From positions 1,178,001-1,242,000 of the forward strand of contig CU207211.1 of assembly GCA_000026125.1 (NCBI GenBank): DNA of 64,000 nt, written 5' to 3'. This DNA is from Herminiimonas arsenicoxydans. Its GTDB lineage: Bacteria > Pseudomonadota > Gammaproteobacteria > Burkholderiales > Burkholderiaceae_D. Shown here piece by piece: positions 1 through 9,472 of this stretch. A model generated the notes under the pieces. That model was given only the letters and a program-made list of their open reading frames with translations. It made no database searches and was not told where the DNA came from. The first letter of the stretch is position 1. Each line of letters begins with the position of its first letter. The position numbers and the translations under genes were made by a program.

Positions 1-104
1 CGGCTGAACTTCTTGCGCAACAGCGCCTTGCCATGCCGGTCTTGGCCGTGGAGATGAAAGTTATACTTGCCTAAATCGATCCCGATGAGCGTAACGTCTT
101 CCAT
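1..104 (-). CDS. IS110-family transposase, N-terminal fragment cut by the window edge
   Basis: The minus strand from 104 encodes MEDVTLIGIDLGKYNFHLHG and then about 14 more residues before the window ends. The IGIDLGK segment is the first acidic motif of the RuvC-like DEDD domain of IS110-family recombinases, with Asp10 as the first catalytic acid. A strong GAGGAGG ribosome site sits at 110-116, just ahead of the ATG. Only this end is visible, so it cannot be said whether the element is intact. IS110 elements have no classical long terminal repeats, and the outer boundary is not obvious; it lies between here and the nlpC-like gene that ends at 220. Identification rests on the N-terminal motif alone. 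Confidence 0.8.
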   Translation of the reverse strand, partial: MEDVTLIGIDLGKYNFHLHGQDRHGKALLRKKFS

Positions 105-127
105 GATGGCCTCCTCAGAAGTGAAAA

Positions 128-157
128 CACCCTACAAGATTAGTACTTTGTAGGGTG
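128..157 (-). promoter_or_regulatory. Hairpin in the transposase leader
   Basis: CACCCTACAA at 128-137 and TTGTAGGGTG at 148-157 form a perfect 10-bp stem with a 10-base loop. Read on the transposase strand, the stem is followed by GTTTTC and then the ribosome site. It therefore resembles a leader terminator that could block read-through into the transposase. In IS110 elements the non-coding ends also hold the bridge RNA; whether this hairpin belongs to such an RNA cannot be told from this fragment. Confidence 0.55.
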
Positions 158-175
158 GAGGGTGACCATCTCATT

Positions 176-199
176 ACCGCACGATTCGTTGCGGTTTTT
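176..199 (+). terminator. Terminator-like hairpin next to the IS end
   Basis: ACCGCA at 176-181 and TGCGGT at 190-195 form a 6-bp stem with an 8-base loop, followed by a T-rich run on the plus strand. It lies just past the end of the minus-strand NlpC/P60 gene. IS110-type elements often insert beside structured sites of this kind, so this may be the original target. Confidence 0.45.
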
Positions 200-219
200 A
201 TTTGTGTGCAGAGAAATTC

Positions 220-771
220 TTACTGATCCTGATCGCTGATGCGGCGGCCGCCGTTAAAGCGTTTTTTCCAGTAAGCGACATCCATGCTTTCAATTCTTAC
301 CTGACCGCCGGGGGAGGGCGAATGGATGAATTTGCGGTCGCCCAGATAGATCCCGACATGGGAAAAGCCGCGTTTCAGGGTGTTGTAAAAAACCAGATCG
401 CCGGGCTGCAGATCTTTTTTCTCGATATGCTCGCCGACCCGGCTGATTTCCACCGAAGTGCGCGGCAAGTCCTTGCCCCAGGCTTCCTTGAATATATGCT
501 GAACCAGGCCGCTGCAATCCAGACCGTTTTCCGGCGTGGAGCCGCCGTACTTGTAGCGTATGCCCAGCATGCCCATGGCCTGCAAGGCCAGTTCTGAAGC
601 GCGATGCGTCAAATCCTGCAATTTGCTGATGGGCTTGTCGGTTTCCTGCATGAGTAGATCACTACTCCAGGCGGCCGAAGTCGCCATCAAGCTGAGCGCG
701 AATATGGCTGAGCGCGCTAATTTGAACGTGAGTAGAGGTCGTTGAGAAAATGTCATTAATTGCAATTTCAT
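220..771 (-). CDS. NlpC/P60-family exported peptidoglycan hydrolase
   Basis: This 183-residue protein has a basic, hydrophobic N-terminus (signal peptide to about residue 36) and then an NlpC/P60 cysteine-peptidase domain. The catalytic Cys86 lies in LDCSGLV and His138 in FSHVGIY, with His150 as the likely third residue. The family cleaves cell-wall peptides, often between D-Glu and a diamino acid, so a role in peptidoglycan trimming in the periplasm is expected. The Met at residue 6 is an equally possible start. It stands alone, between the IS110 fragment and a divergent response regulator. The precise substrate is not known. Confidence 0.85.
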   Translation of the reverse strand: MKLQLMTFSQRPLLTFKLARSAIFALSLMATSAAWSSDLLMQETDKPISKLQDLTHRASELALQAMGMLGIRYKYGGSTPENGLDCSGLVQHIFKEAWGKDLPRTSVEISRVGEHIEKKDLQPGDLVFYNTLKRGFSHVGIYLGDRKFIHSPSPGGQVRIESMDVAYWKKRFNGGRRISDQDQ

Positions 772-868
772 TCAATAGGACTTAGGGAATGTAAGGCAAT
801 CTGGAAGTGCTGTCAAAATTTATTGGCTGGCGTTATGCTGTTACCAACATTGAAAAGGGTTAATTTGC

Positions 869-2047
869 ATGCTGAATGATTCGTATCGCGATATTTCGTT
901 GAAGCCGCGTATTCTGATTGCCGACGATTCTCGCATCGTGCGTGCAACCCTGATCAAGCACATTGAAGGCATGTTTGAATTCCGTGAAGCGCTGGATGGC
1001 GAGCAGGCCTGGGAAATGTTGCTGATTGATCCCAGCATCCGCGTCGTGATTTCGGACCTGACCATGCCCAAGCTCGACGGCTATGGGCTCCTGAAACGCA
1101 TACGTTCGTCAAAAATCGGCCGCATACGCACGATGCCGGTTGTGGTTGTCTCGGGTAGCGATGAACAGGCCGAACGCGATCGTGCCAAGGCGGCGGGTGC
1201 CACTGACCTGATCACCAAGGGTATAGGCACCGGACAGCTTTTGTCACGGCTGGATATTCTTTCAAAACTGGTCAGCACCCAGAACGAGTTTGAGCGCGGC
1301 CTGGAAGCATTGGCCCAGCACGTTGACAGTAATCATCACATAGCCTTGCTGTCGCCGGATGCATGGGCTGTGCAGGCAGAAGGAATGCGTGCCAGCGCAG
1401 CACGCCAGCAGAGGAATTTTGTCGTGTTGAACGCCTGTATTGGTCTCAAGCATCTTGAGCTGGAAGGCTACCCGGCATTGCCGCCAGCCAGCGTCATCAA
1501 TGCCATCGGCCAGCTTTTGCATCGCACGGTACGACAAACCGATTGCGTTGCGCGCACCGGCGAGATCGAGTTTACGATTGCCACCGGCAGCATACATTTC
1601 GATTCCGCCCGCCACTTTGCCGAACGCGTTTGCCGCGCGATTGCACATGCCAACCTGATCAAGGATGGGCAGATGGCCCTGATTGCGAGTTGTGGCGTTG
1701 TTTCCATCAGTGAATATGTCGAAGAAACTGCAGCGACGACAGGAATGCTGGACGCCATGATGGTAGTGGCAAAAAAACGCGCCTTGCTGGGCTTGCAAAA
1801 TGCGATTACCGGGGTAATCGGCGCTCAGGAAGAAGCGTTATTGGAACAGGGCGAGCATTTGCCTGATATGGCGGCGCTTGCTGCTTCGACAGCGTCAAAT
1901 CGTGAGGCCGATTTGTCGATGGATCTGGCTACCTTGCTGCGCTGGATTAAAGAGGGGCGGGAAGCCGAAGTGCTGGCGCATATAGGCAAGATGTCTGCCG
2001 AATTACAGCCCCTGGTGGACTTGCTGTTGAAGCAACACAAGGCCTAG
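869..2047 (+). CDS. Response regulator with a degenerate GGDEF-like output domain
   Basis: Residues 13-135 form a CheY-like receiver: acidic pair Asp19-Asp20, phospho-acceptor Asp63 in SDLTMPKLDG, Ser95 and Lys117. After a linker, residues about 180-320 resemble a diguanylate-cyclase fold, but the signature is RTGEIEF at 230-235 instead of GGDEF. Synthesis of c-di-GMP is therefore unlikely. The C-terminal 70 residues are helical and unassigned. No kinase gene is adjacent, so this looks like an orphan regulator. The ATG at 869 is preceded by AAAAGGG. The receiver call is firm; the output function is unknown. Confidence 0.8.
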   Translation: MLNDSYRDISLKPRILIADDSRIVRATLIKHIEGMFEFREALDGEQAWEMLLIDPSIRVVISDLTMPKLDGYGLLKRIRSSKIGRIRTMPVVVVSGSDEQAERDRAKAAGATDLITKGIGTGQLLSRLDILSKLVSTQNEFERGLEALAQHVDSNHHIALLSPDAWAVQAEGMRASAARQQRNFVVLNACIGLKHLELEGYPALPPASVINAIGQLLHRTVRQTDCVARTGEIEFTIATGSIHFDSARHFAERVCRAIAHANLIKDGQMALIASCGVVSISEYVEETAATTGMLDAMMVVAKKRALLGLQNAITGVIGAQEEALLEQGEHLPDMAALAASTASNREADLSMDLATLLRWIKEGREAEVLAHIGKMSAELQPLVDLLLKQHKA

Positions 2048-2071
2048 AGCCTTCATCAAGGTTTTCCATAT

Positions 2072-2097
2072 AATTGATAGGACCTATCAATTTTTTA
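2072..2097. terminator. Hairpin terminator between convergent genes
   Basis: AATTGATAGG at 2072-2081 and CCTATCAATT at 2083-2092 are perfect inverted repeats, followed by TTTT. It ends the response-regulator gene and can also serve the convergent gene ending at 2137. Confidence 0.75.
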
Positions 2098-2136
2098 ATG
2101 AGCAAGTTGCACCAGAGTCATTTGCATCGATGAAAG

Positions 2137-2511
2137 CTATTTTTCAGATTCGTGGCGTAAATGTTCGCCGCGACGGTCGATCAACGTTGCCCTGACACTT
2201 TTTGCATGATATTCCATCAGCATGATTTTGAAATTTCCCGGCACGGTAGGATCATTGGTCAAGCTGTGCAGCAACTGGGATTGTATGAACATGGTTTGCT
2301 TTTTCAGCATTTCACAATCCAGATTCGGCACCCCTTGATTCATCTTTGCAACCAGGCTCAATACGTCGCGTTTAAATCGATATAAAGGGGAGTGCAAAAG
2401 AATGTTTTCAACATGCGGCGTTGATTTTTTGCCGAGATTTTCCTGCCTGGGCTTTTTTTCAGCTTCACGAGGGGCTGGTAGATGAGGTGTCACATCGCGT
2501 TTGAAGAACAT
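2137..2511 (-). CDS. Hypothetical protein, no recognised family
   Basis: This encodes a 124-residue basic protein if the ATG at 2511 is used. That start is favoured because AGGA lies six bases ahead of it; a start seven codons earlier (2532) lacks a clear site. The first 40 residues are rich in Lys, Pro and Glu and look disordered. The rest (about residues 45-110) looks helical and soluble. There is no signal peptide or membrane segment and I recognise no family. Codon use resembles its neighbours and it ends at a shared hairpin, which supports a real gene. Confidence 0.5.
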   Translation of the reverse strand: MFFKRDVTPHLPAPREAEKKPRQENLGKKSTPHVENILLHSPLYRFKRDVLSLVAKMNQGVPNLDCEMLKKQTMFIQSQLLHSLTNDPTVPGNFKIMLMEYHAKSVRATLIDRRGEHLRHESEK

Positions 2512-2789
2512 ATCTTTTCCTTTCTGCTGCAAAAGGACAATATGGTTACGTCAACCTTTTATGAATGTTGCCATCCAATAACAAAAAACTACGGCGGGCT
2601 TTCGTAGGTACATTTGCCTTTTATTCCAGACACATCGAACGATGCTCTGCAAGATTTGTAGGCATTACTAAATATACGCCGACTTGCCAAATAGAAAAGT
2701 TAATTTAAGTTAATTTATGGGAAATTTGAGTTGCCCCCGATAAAAAACAACGATGCCTTACAATACATTTTTCTTTCAGAGGAGTTCCC

Positions 2790-3197
2790 ATGCAATCAAA
2801 ACAAATACTGACGCTTGAAGATGTGAAAAAAATTGCGGCAGCAGCGGAAACCGAAGCGACGCTGAATAAATGGAATGTCACGATTGCCATCGTGGACGAT
2901 GGCGGACATTTGCTGTGGTTGCAACGCATGGATGGCGCCGCGCCGATTTCATCCCATATTGCGCCGGCCAAGGCAAAGACGGCCGCACTGGGTCGCCGTG
3001 AATCCAAAGTTTATGAAGACATTATCAATAACGGTCGCTTCTCATTCATGACCGCGCCAACGCTGGAAGGCATGCTGGAGGGTGGCGTGCCAGTCATCAT
3101 CAACGGCCAATGTCTGGGTGCTGTCGGCGTATCGGGTGTGAAATCGACTGAAGACGTGCAAATTGCCAAAGCTGGCCTGATTGCGATTGGCGCCTGA
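2790..3197 (+). CDS. GlcG/HbpS-family (DUF336) protein, cytoplasmic
   Basis: This 135-residue protein matches the GlcG/HbpS fold along its length: AIVDDGGHLLWLQRMDGA in the first half and GGVPVIINGQCLGAVGVSG near the end. Family members include the heme-degrading HbpS of Streptomyces and GlcG of glycolate loci; the biochemical role of most is unknown. There is no signal peptide, unlike the second family member in this window (36078-36572). A GAGGAG ribosome site precedes the ATG. It appears to be a single-gene unit, closed by hairpins downstream. Confidence 0.85.
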   Translation: MQSKQILTLEDVKKIAAAAETEATLNKWNVTIAIVDDGGHLLWLQRMDGAAPISSHIAPAKAKTAALGRRESKVYEDIINNGRFSFMTAPTLEGMLEGGVPVIINGQCLGAVGVSGVKSTEDVQIAKAGLIAIGA

Positions 3198-3205
3198 TAT
3201 TGCCG

Positions 3206-3294
3206 GCCTGGTTTTGCCAGGCTGACATTGCAGGCATGCACCACGTAAATGCCCTCGCAGGAGCCGATCAGGTTGCCAGTCGAGGGCATTTTGC
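3206..3294 (+). terminator. Two hairpins after the GlcG/HbpS gene
   Basis: A first stem pairs GCCTGG (3206-3211) with CCAGGC (3217-3222). A second pairs AATGCCCTCG (3248-3257) with CGAGGGCATT (3281-3290) across a 23-base loop and runs into TTTG. The second is the better terminator. It overlaps the carA promoter candidate. Confidence 0.55.
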
Positions 3295-3302
3295 GCTACA
3301 AT
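3273..3302 (+). promoter_or_regulatory. Candidate sigma-70 promoter for carAB
   Basis: TTGCCA at 3273-3278 and TACAAT at 3297-3302 are separated by 18 bases, each one mismatch from consensus. They lie about 180 bases before carA, leaving a long leader. I saw no obvious uracil- or arginine-responsive element in the leader, but could not fold it. Confidence 0.5.
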
Positions 3303-3481
3303 TCGGCGGTTTAGCTAATTTTACTCCGCTGTAGCGCATACCCATTTCCCATCGTCTCAATACGACCAGTAGAACTCTAGATCGAGCGCATAGTCTCGGT
3401 TCAGCAAGCGCGCAAGCTGCGCGGGTTTCGGCGGTCGATCTGGCGCAGCGCAACGGCGGTAACAACATCAGGAGTTTCCCC

Positions 3482-4636
3482 TTGCCGCCATTCTTTTCCG
3501 GCCCTACCGTTCCGGCCATCCTAGCGCTAGCGGACGGGTCGATTTTCAAAGGTTTTTCGATTGGTGCGCCGGGTCATACGATCGGCGAAGTCGTTTTCAA
3601 CACCTCGATGACCGGTTATCAGGAAATCCTCACCGATCCTAGCTACAGTAATCAGCTTGTTACCCTGACTTATCCGCACATCGGCAACACCGGCGTCAAT
3701 GCCGAAGATGTCGAATCGTTCAAGATACATGCGGCCGGTTTGATCATCAAGGATCTGCCTATTCTGGTTTCCAACTTCCGTTCGACGCAAACACTGTCCG
3801 ATTATCTGAAATCGGAAAATATCATCGGTATTGCAGGCATCGATACCCGCAAGCTGACACGCATTCTGCGTGAAAAAGGTGCGCAAAGCGGTGCCATTCT
3901 GGCAGGCGAGGATGCGACAGCTGAAAAAGCGTTGGCCTTGGCCAAAACTTTCGGCGGTCTGGCTGGTCTGGATCTGGCGAAAGTGGTGTCGACCAAAGCA
4001 TCGTATCCATGGAATGAAACCGAATGGAAACTCGGCAAAGGCTATGGCAAGCAGATCACGCCTAAATATCATGTGGTCGCTTACGATTACGGCGTCAAAT
4101 TCAATATCCTGCGCATGCTGGCCGAGCGTGGCTGCAAGGTGACGGTGCTGCCGGCACAGGCAACCGCCGCCGAAGCCTTGGCGCTGAAGCCGGATGGCAT
4201 CTTCCTGTCGAATGGTCCCGGCGATCCGCAGCCGTGCGATTACGCCATTGCGGCGACCAAAGAGTTGATCGAACGCGGCATTCCGACTTTTGGTATTTGC
4301 CTAGGCCACCAGATCATGGCGCTGGCATCCGGCGCAAAAACGTTCAAGATGGGTTTTGGTCACCACGGCGCCAATCATCCGGTGCAGGATCTGGATAGCA
4401 AGAAAGTGTTGATCACCTCGCAAAACCACGGTTTCGCAGTCGATGCAGCAACCCTGCCGGCGAATTGCCGCGTGACACATGTTTCATTATTTGACGGTTC
4501 GCTGCAGGGTTTCGAGCGTACCGACCAGCCGGCGTTCTGTTTCCAGGGTCACCCGGAAGCATCGCCAGGTCCGCATGACATCGCCCCCTTGTTTGATCGC
4601 TTTGTGGCGATGATGGAGAAGAATAAAAATGCCTAA
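3482..4636 (+). CDS. carA: Carbamoyl-phosphate synthase small subunit
   Basis: This 384-residue glutamine amidotransferase subunit splits glutamine and passes ammonia to CarB for carbamoyl phosphate, the precursor of arginine and pyrimidines. The class I amidotransferase nucleophile Cys273 is in FGICLGHQ, and the His357/Glu359 pair is in GHPEASPG. The start is a TTG at 3482, chosen because CAGGAG lies seven bases upstream. The 3' end overlaps carB by eight bases, so the two are translationally coupled. Length and domain order are normal for the family. Confidence 0.98.
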   Translation: MPPFFSGPTVPAILALADGSIFKGFSIGAPGHTIGEVVFNTSMTGYQEILTDPSYSNQLVTLTYPHIGNTGVNAEDVESFKIHAAGLIIKDLPILVSNFRSTQTLSDYLKSENIIGIAGIDTRKLTRILREKGAQSGAILAGEDATAEKALALAKTFGGLAGLDLAKVVSTKASYPWNETEWKLGKGYGKQITPKYHVVAYDYGVKFNILRMLAERGCKVTVLPAQATAAEALALKPDGIFLSNGPGDPQPCDYAIAATKELIERGIPTFGICLGHQIMALASGAKTFKMGFGHHGANHPVQDLDSKKVLITSQNHGFAVDAATLPANCRVTHVSLFDGSLQGFERTDQPAFCFQGHPEASPGPHDIAPLFDRFVAMMEKNKNA

Positions 4637-7600
4637 ACGCATCGATATTAAAAGTATTTTGATTATTGGCGCAGGCCCGATCGTGATCGGTCAGGCTTGC
4701 GAATTCGACTATTCCGGCGCCCAAGCATGTAAAGCACTGCGCGAAGAAGGTTACAAAGTCATTCTGGTTAACAGCAATCCTGCGACCATCATGACCGATC
4801 CGGAAATGGCCGATGTGACTTATATCGAGCCGATTACCTGGCAAGCGGTCGAACGCATTATCGATAAAGAACGTCCGGACGCGATCCTGCCGACGATGGG
4901 TGGCCAGACTGCGCTGAATTGCGCGCTGGACCTGCATCACAATGGTGTGCTGACCAAGTACGGTTGCGAACTGATCGGTGCTTCGCCGGAAGCGATCGAC
5001 AAGGCGGAAGACCGCTCCAAGTTCAAGGATGCAATGACCAAGATCGGTCTGGGTTCCGCACGTTCCGGCGTCGCGCATACTCTGGAAGAGTCGTGGGCAG
5101 TGCAGAAGGAGCTCGGCTTCCCGTCCATCATTCGTCCATCCTTTACGATGGGTGGCAGTGGCGGCGGTATTGCCTACAACGCGGAAGAATTCGAAGCGAT
5201 TTGCAAACGCGGCCTGGAAGCGTCGCCAACGTCCGAATTGCTGATTGAAGAATCGCTGATCGGCTGGAAAGAATTCGAGATGGAAGTCGTGCGCGACAAG
5301 GCGGACAATTGCATCATCGTCTGTTCGATCGAAAATCTGGATCCTATGGGCGTCCATACCGGCGACTCGATCACCGTGGCGCCGGCGCAAACGCTGACCG
5401 ACAAGGAATACCAGATCATGCGTAACGCATCGATCGCAGTGCTGCGCGAAATCGGTGTCGATACCGGTGGCTCCAACGTGCAGTTTGCGATCAATCCGGA
5501 AGACGGCCGCATGATCATTATCGAGATGAATCCGCGCGTATCGCGTTCATCCGCGCTGGCCTCGAAGGCAACCGGTTTCCCGATCGCGAAGATCGCTGCC
5601 AAGCTGGCAGTCGGCTTCACACTCGATGAGCTGCGTAATGAAATTACCGGTGGCGCAACCCCGGCATCGTTCGAGCCTTCCATCGATTACGTCGTTACCA
5701 AGATTCCACGCTTTGCGTTTGAAAAATTCCCGCAAGCCGATAGCCACCTGACCACGCAAATGAAATCGGTAGGCGAGGTGATGGCGATCGGTCGCACTTT
5801 CCAGGAATCCTTCCAGAAAGCCTTGCGCGGTCTGGAAGTCGGCGTCGATGGCATGAATGAAAAAACCACCGACCGCGAAACGATAGAAGAAGAACTTGGC
5901 GAGCCTGGGCCGGAGCGTATCTGGTACGTCGGCGACGCATTCGCGCAGGGTTTCTCGCTGGAAGAAGTGCATGGCTTGACGCACATCGATCCGTGGTTCC
6001 TTGCGCAAATCAAGGAAATCATCGATATCGAACTGTGGCTGGACACGCAATCCCTGAACGCGATCGATAAAGACACGCTGTTCAAGTTGAAGCAAAAAGG
6101 TTTTGCCGATCGTCGTCTGGCTAAATTGCTGAAGACTACCGACAAGGCAGTGCGTGAACAGCGTCATGCGATGAATATTCGCCCGGTCTACAAGCGCGTG
6201 GATACTTGCGCCGGTGAGTTCGCCACCAACACTGCGTACATGTATTCGACCTACGAGGAAGAGTGCGAAGCGCAGCCGACCAACAAGAAAAAGATCATGG
6301 TGCTGGGCGGCGGTCCCAACCGTATCGGCCAGGGTATCGAATTCGATTATTGCTGTGTACATGCTGCGCTGGCATTGCGTGAAGACGGTTACGAAACCAT
6401 CATGGTCAACTGTAATCCGGAAACCGTTTCCACCGATTACGATACGTCCGATCGTCTGTACTTTGAACCACTGACGCTGGAAGATGTGCTGGAAATCGTC
6501 GCACTGGAAAAACCATACGGCGTGATCGTGCAATACGGCGGCCAGACACCGTTGAAACTGGCGCTCGATCTGGAAGCCAATGGCGTGCCTATCGTCGGCA
6601 CCTCACCGGACATGATCGATGCGGCAGAAGATCGCGAGCGCTTCCAGAAGCTGCTGAACGATCTGGGATTGCGTCAGCCACCGAACCGTACTGCACGTAC
6701 TGAAGAAGATGCATTGCGTCTGGCGCAGGAAATCGGTTATCCGCTGGTGGTGCGCCCATCGTACGTTCTCGGTGGCCGCGCGATGGAAATCGTGCACGAG
6801 CAGCGTGATCTCGAACGCTATATGCGTGAAGCGGTCAAGGTGTCGCACGATTCGCCGGTGTTGCTGGATCGCTTCCTGAACGATGCGATTGAAGTCGACG
6901 TCGATTGCCTGTCCGACGGCGAGCGCACCTTCATCGGTGGCGTGATGGAGCATATCGAACAGGCCGGCGTTCACTCGGGCGATTCCGCATGTTCGCTGCC
7001 GCCGTATTCCTTGTCGCAAGAAACGATCAATGAGCTGAAGCGTCAAACATCATTGATGGCCAAAGGTTTGAACGTCATCGGCTTGATGAACGTACAGTTT
7101 GCGATTCAACAGCAAGAGATAGACGGCAAGTTGCAGGATGTCGTGTTCGTGCTGGAAGTGAATCCGCGCGCTTCGCGTACCGTGCCGTATGTATCGAAAG
7201 CCACCGGCTTGCAACTCGCCAAGATCGCGGCACGTTGCATGGTCGGTCAATCGCTGGATAGCCAGGGTATCTTCAACGAAGTTATTCCTGAATACTTCAG
7301 CGTCAAGGAAGCCGTGTTCCCGTTCGTCAAATTCCCGGGCGTCGATACCATTCTCGGACCGGAAATGAAATCGACCGGTGAAGTGATGGGCGTAGGTAAA
7401 ACCTTTGGCGAAGCCTTTGTCAAATCGCAACTCGGTGCCAGCATCAAGTTGCCGCGTTCGGGCAAGGTATTTCTGAGCGTCAAGGCCAGCGACAAGCCGC
7501 GTGCGGTTCAAGTTGCCAAAGATCTGGTCGAGATCGGTTTCTCCGTGGTCGCTACCAAAGGTACTGCAGCGGCAATCAGCGCTGCCGGTATCGAAGTGAC

Positions 7601-7859
7601 ATCGGTCAACAAAGTGGCAGAGGGCAGGCCGCATATTGTCGACATGATCAAGAACGATGAAATTGCTCTGGTCATTAACACGGTGGAAGAAAAGCGCAGT
7701 GCGATTATCGACTCCCGCACGATTCGCACTTCAGCATTGGCAGCGCGCGTCACGACGTTCACAACGATCGCCGGTGCCGAAGCAGCAGTGGAAGGCATGG
7801 CCCATCTGGACGAGTTGCACGTCTATGATTTACAAGGCCTGCATAAAACCTTACACTAA
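4629..7859 (+). CDS. carB: Carbamoyl-phosphate synthase large subunit
   Basis: The 1076-residue subunit has two homologous ATP-grasp halves. The N-terminal half opens with [20 protein letters not shown] and makes carboxyphosphate and carbamate; the second half restarts near residue 555 with [18 protein letters not shown] and phosphorylates carbamate. The C-terminal MGS-like domain (from about residue 940) is where ornithine and UMP regulate the enzyme in relatives. The gene overlaps carA. Full length, with no sign of damage. Confidence 0.98.
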   Translation: MPKRIDIKSILIIGAGPIVIGQACEFDYSGAQACKALREEGYKVILVNSNPATIMTDPEMADVTYIEPITWQAVERIIDKERPDAILPTMGGQTALNCALDLHHNGVLTKYGCELIGASPEAIDKAEDRSKFKDAMTKIGLGSARSGVAHTLEESWAVQKELGFPSIIRPSFTMGGSGGGIAYNAEEFEAICKRGLEASPTSELLIEESLIGWKEFEMEVVRDKADNCIIVCSIENLDPMGVHTGDSITVAPAQTLTDKEYQIMRNASIAVLREIGVDTGGSNVQFAINPEDGRMIIIEMNPRVSRSSALASKATGFPIAKIAAKLAVGFTLDELRNEITGGATPASFEPSIDYVVTKIPRFAFEKFPQADSHLTTQMKSVGEVMAIGRTFQESFQKALRGLEVGVDGMNEKTTDRETIEEELGEPGPERIWYVGDAFAQGFSLEEVHGLTHIDPWFLAQIKEIIDIELWLDTQSLNAIDKDTLFKLKQKGFADRRLAKLLKTTDKAVREQRHAMNIRPVYKRVDTCAGEFATNTAYMYSTYEEECEAQPTNKKKIMVLGGGPNRIGQGIEFDYCCVHAALALREDGYETIMVNCNPETVSTDYDTSDRLYFEPLTLEDVLEIVALEKPYGVIVQYGGQTPLKLALDLEANGVPIVGTSPDMIDAAEDRERFQKLLNDLGLRQPPNRTARTEEDALRLAQEIGYPLVVRPSYVLGGRAMEIVHEQRDLERYMREAVKVSHDSPVLLDRFLNDAIEVDVDCLSDGERTFIGGVMEHIEQAGVHSGDSACSLPPYSLSQETINELKRQTSLMAKGLNVIGLMNVQFAIQQQEIDGKLQDVVFVLEVNPRASRTVPYVSKATGLQLAKIAARCMVGQSLDSQGIFNEVIPEYFSVKEAVFPFVKFPGVDTILGPEMKSTGEVMGVGKTFGEAFVKSQLGASIKLPRSGKVFLSVKASDKPRAVQVAKDLVEIGFSVVATKGTAAAISAAGIEVTSVNKVAEGRPHIVDMIKNDEIALVINTVEEKRSAIIDSRTIRTSALAARVTTFTTIAGAEAAVEGMAHLDELHVYDLQGLHKTLH

Positions 7860-7880
7860 GCCGATATACAGTTAGATCCT

Positions 7881-7941
7881 AACCACAGAGGTCACAGACG
7901 GCACCCATTATCGGTGTCAGCTGCGACCTCTGTGGTTTTCC
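7881..7941. terminator. Long perfect hairpin between carB and greA
   Basis: AACCACAGAGGTC (7881-7893) and GACCTCTGTGGTT (7925-7937) are a perfect 13-bp inverted repeat around a 31-base interior that has a weaker GCACC/GGTGT stem, and TTTTC follows. It could end carAB transcripts. The ACCACAGAGG-type sequence also resembles intergenic repeats dispersed in many proteobacterial genomes. Confidence 0.65.
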
Positions 7942-7960
7942 ACTTTTACGGATGGAAGCT

Positions 7961-8434
7961 ATGACCACACCAATTACTCCACACGGTGCCAACCTCATGA
8001 AAGAGGAATTGCATCGCCTGAAAACCAAAGAACGGCCATGGGTTATTAATGCCATTGCCGAAGCGCGTGCACAAGGCGATTTGTCTGAAAATGCAGATTA
8101 CGATGCTGCTAAGGAAAAACAGAGTTTTATCGAAGGAAGAATTGCCGATCTGGAAGGCAAGCTCGGTACTTCGCAGATTATCGACCCAACCACGCTGGAA
8201 GCTGATGGCCGTATTGTGTTTGCCGCCACCGTGGATCTGGAAGATCTGGATTCGGGTGACAAGGTAACGTATCAAATCGTCGGCATTGATGAAGCGGACT
8301 TGAAGGAAAAGAAAGTTTCCATCACGTCGCCGATTGCCCGCGCCATGATAGGCAAATCAGTCGGTGATGTAGTGGCAGTGGAAGCGCCAGCCGGCATCCG
8401 CGAATACGAAGTCCTGCAAGTTCGGTATATCTGA
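7961..8434 (+). CDS. greA: Transcription elongation factor GreA
   Basis: GreA rescues backtracked RNA polymerase by stimulating transcript cleavage. The protein is 157 residues from the ATG at 7961 (an ATG three codons upstream, 7952, is an alternative). The N-terminal coiled coil carries the acidic tip LSENADYDAAKE that reaches the polymerase active site, and the C-terminal FKBP-like domain ends in EYEVLQVRYI. The stop codon overlaps the next gene by one base, so the two are probably cotranscribed. Confidence 0.97.
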   Translation: MTTPITPHGANLMKEELHRLKTKERPWVINAIAEARAQGDLSENADYDAAKEKQSFIEGRIADLEGKLGTSQIIDPTTLEADGRIVFAATVDLEDLDSGDKVTYQIVGIDEADLKEKKVSITSPIARAMIGKSVGDVVAVEAPAGIREYEVLQVRYI

Positions 8435-8889
8435 TGTTTCTGTCGCGCGCACGCCTGCTGATTGCGACCTTCTGGGTGGGAACCCTCTGGGCCGTGGGCT
8501 TTGTCGTTGCGCCGACCTTGTTCTCTACGCTCAGCGATCGGGCTTTGGCCGGCACGATCGCCGGCAGCCTGTTTCGCGTGATGGCATGGCTATCGATGTT
8601 TTGCGCAGCCGCCTTGCTTGCACTGCTGTTTCAGGCAGCACGCAAGGAGCAGGAGAAAACATCGAAAACCGTGTTGTGGCTGATTGCCGGTATGGTCGCA
8701 TGTACCTTGATCGGCTATTTCGGCGTTCAACCTTACATGGCCGAGTTGCGCCTGGTTCTGCATAGCGTTACCGACGCAGCATTGCTGGCCGATGCCAAAA
8801 AACAGTTTGGCATCATGCATGGGGTTTCGACCGGGGTGTATGTCATACAGAGCCTGTTTGGCGCTGCATTGATCGTTAAACTTCGCTGA
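8434..8889 (+). CDS. DUF4149 inner-membrane protein
   Basis: This 151-residue protein has four hydrophobic segments (about residues 8-30, 45-67, 77-97 and 127-148) and fits the DUF4149 family, often found downstream of greA in Burkholderiales. It starts at the ATG that overlaps the greA stop codon. The function is unknown; position suggests only cotranscription with greA. Confidence 0.8.
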   Translation: MFLSRARLLIATFWVGTLWAVGFVVAPTLFSTLSDRALAGTIAGSLFRVMAWLSMFCAAALLALLFQAARKEQEKTSKTVLWLIAGMVACTLIGYFGVQPYMAELRLVLHSVTDAALLADAKKQFGIMHGVSTGVYVIQSLFGAALIVKLR

Positions 8890-8905
8890 AGTTTAACGAT
8901 CAGGT
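8871..8905. terminator. Bidirectional terminator between DUF4149 gene and yhbY
   Basis: GATCGTTAAACTTC (8871-8884) and GAAGTTTAACGATC (8888-8901) form a perfect 14-bp stem with a three-base loop. It overlaps the last codons of the DUF4149 gene and is followed by GGTTTTAT. It separates the convergent genes. Confidence 0.75.
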
Positions 8906-8906
8906 T

Positions 8907-9377
8907 TTATCGTCCGAGCGACGATTTTTTTGGGCTGGTTTGACGCGGCTTGGCGCGTTTGATCGAACCGCCTTGCGTCACGCGTTCATTCCCTTTTACC
9001 ATCACTTTTGTCACTGACGGACGCTTGGTGCCGCTAGCGCTGGGTTTGACGATGGTGACTTCACGCATGCCCTTGCCACGGGTTTCGCTGCGTTCTTTCA
9101 CTACTTCTTTCTTGGGACGATAGATCACAAGTAATTTGCCGATATGCTGGATAGGCGCAGTATCGAGTTTTTCGCAGATGGTATCGTAGATGGCGACGCG
9201 TGCTTCGCGGTCGTCGCCGAATACGCGGACCTTGATCAAGCCGTGGGAGTCGAGGCTGGCGTCGATTTCCTTGAGTACGCCAGGCGTCAAGCCGGCTTCC
9301 CCGATAATGACGACAGGGCTGAGAGCATGCGCTTCAGCGCGTAAGGAGCTGCGCTCGGCCGGAGTAAGTTTCAACAT
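8907..9377 (-). CDS. yhbY: CRS1/YhbY (CRM) domain RNA-binding protein
   Basis: Residues 1-95 form the CRM domain (LTPAERSSLRAEAHALSPVV, then GEAGLTPGVLKEID). In E. coli YhbY this domain binds pre-50S ribosomal particles. The roughly 55-residue C-terminal tail is very basic (Lys, Arg, Ser, Thr) and is absent from the 97-residue E. coli protein; it probably adds RNA affinity. The gene is transcribed away from rlmE, which also acts on the large subunit. The pairing is conserved in many proteobacteria. Confidence 0.92.
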   Translation of the reverse strand: MLKLTPAERSSLRAEAHALSPVVIIGEAGLTPGVLKEIDASLDSHGLIKVRVFGDDREARVAIYDTICEKLDTAPIQHIGKLLVIYRPKKEVVKERSETRGKGMREVTIVKPSASGTKRPSVTKVMVKGNERVTQGGSIKRAKPRQTSPKKSSLGR

Positions 9378-9472
9378 AATATGGCAGTAGTGTCGGGGAT
9401 AATTTATCGCGGCGCTGATTGCAAACCTGACAAACTTTGTCCCACAGTATTTAAAACTAGTATTCTACGCGA

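Noticed and set aside
869..2047. Active diguanylate cyclase
   Set aside because: The signature residues are GEIEF and not GGDEF, so catalysis is not supported.
4413..7634. Several antisense frames across carA and carB
   Set aside because: They lie wholly inside carAB, lack start signals and show shadow composition.
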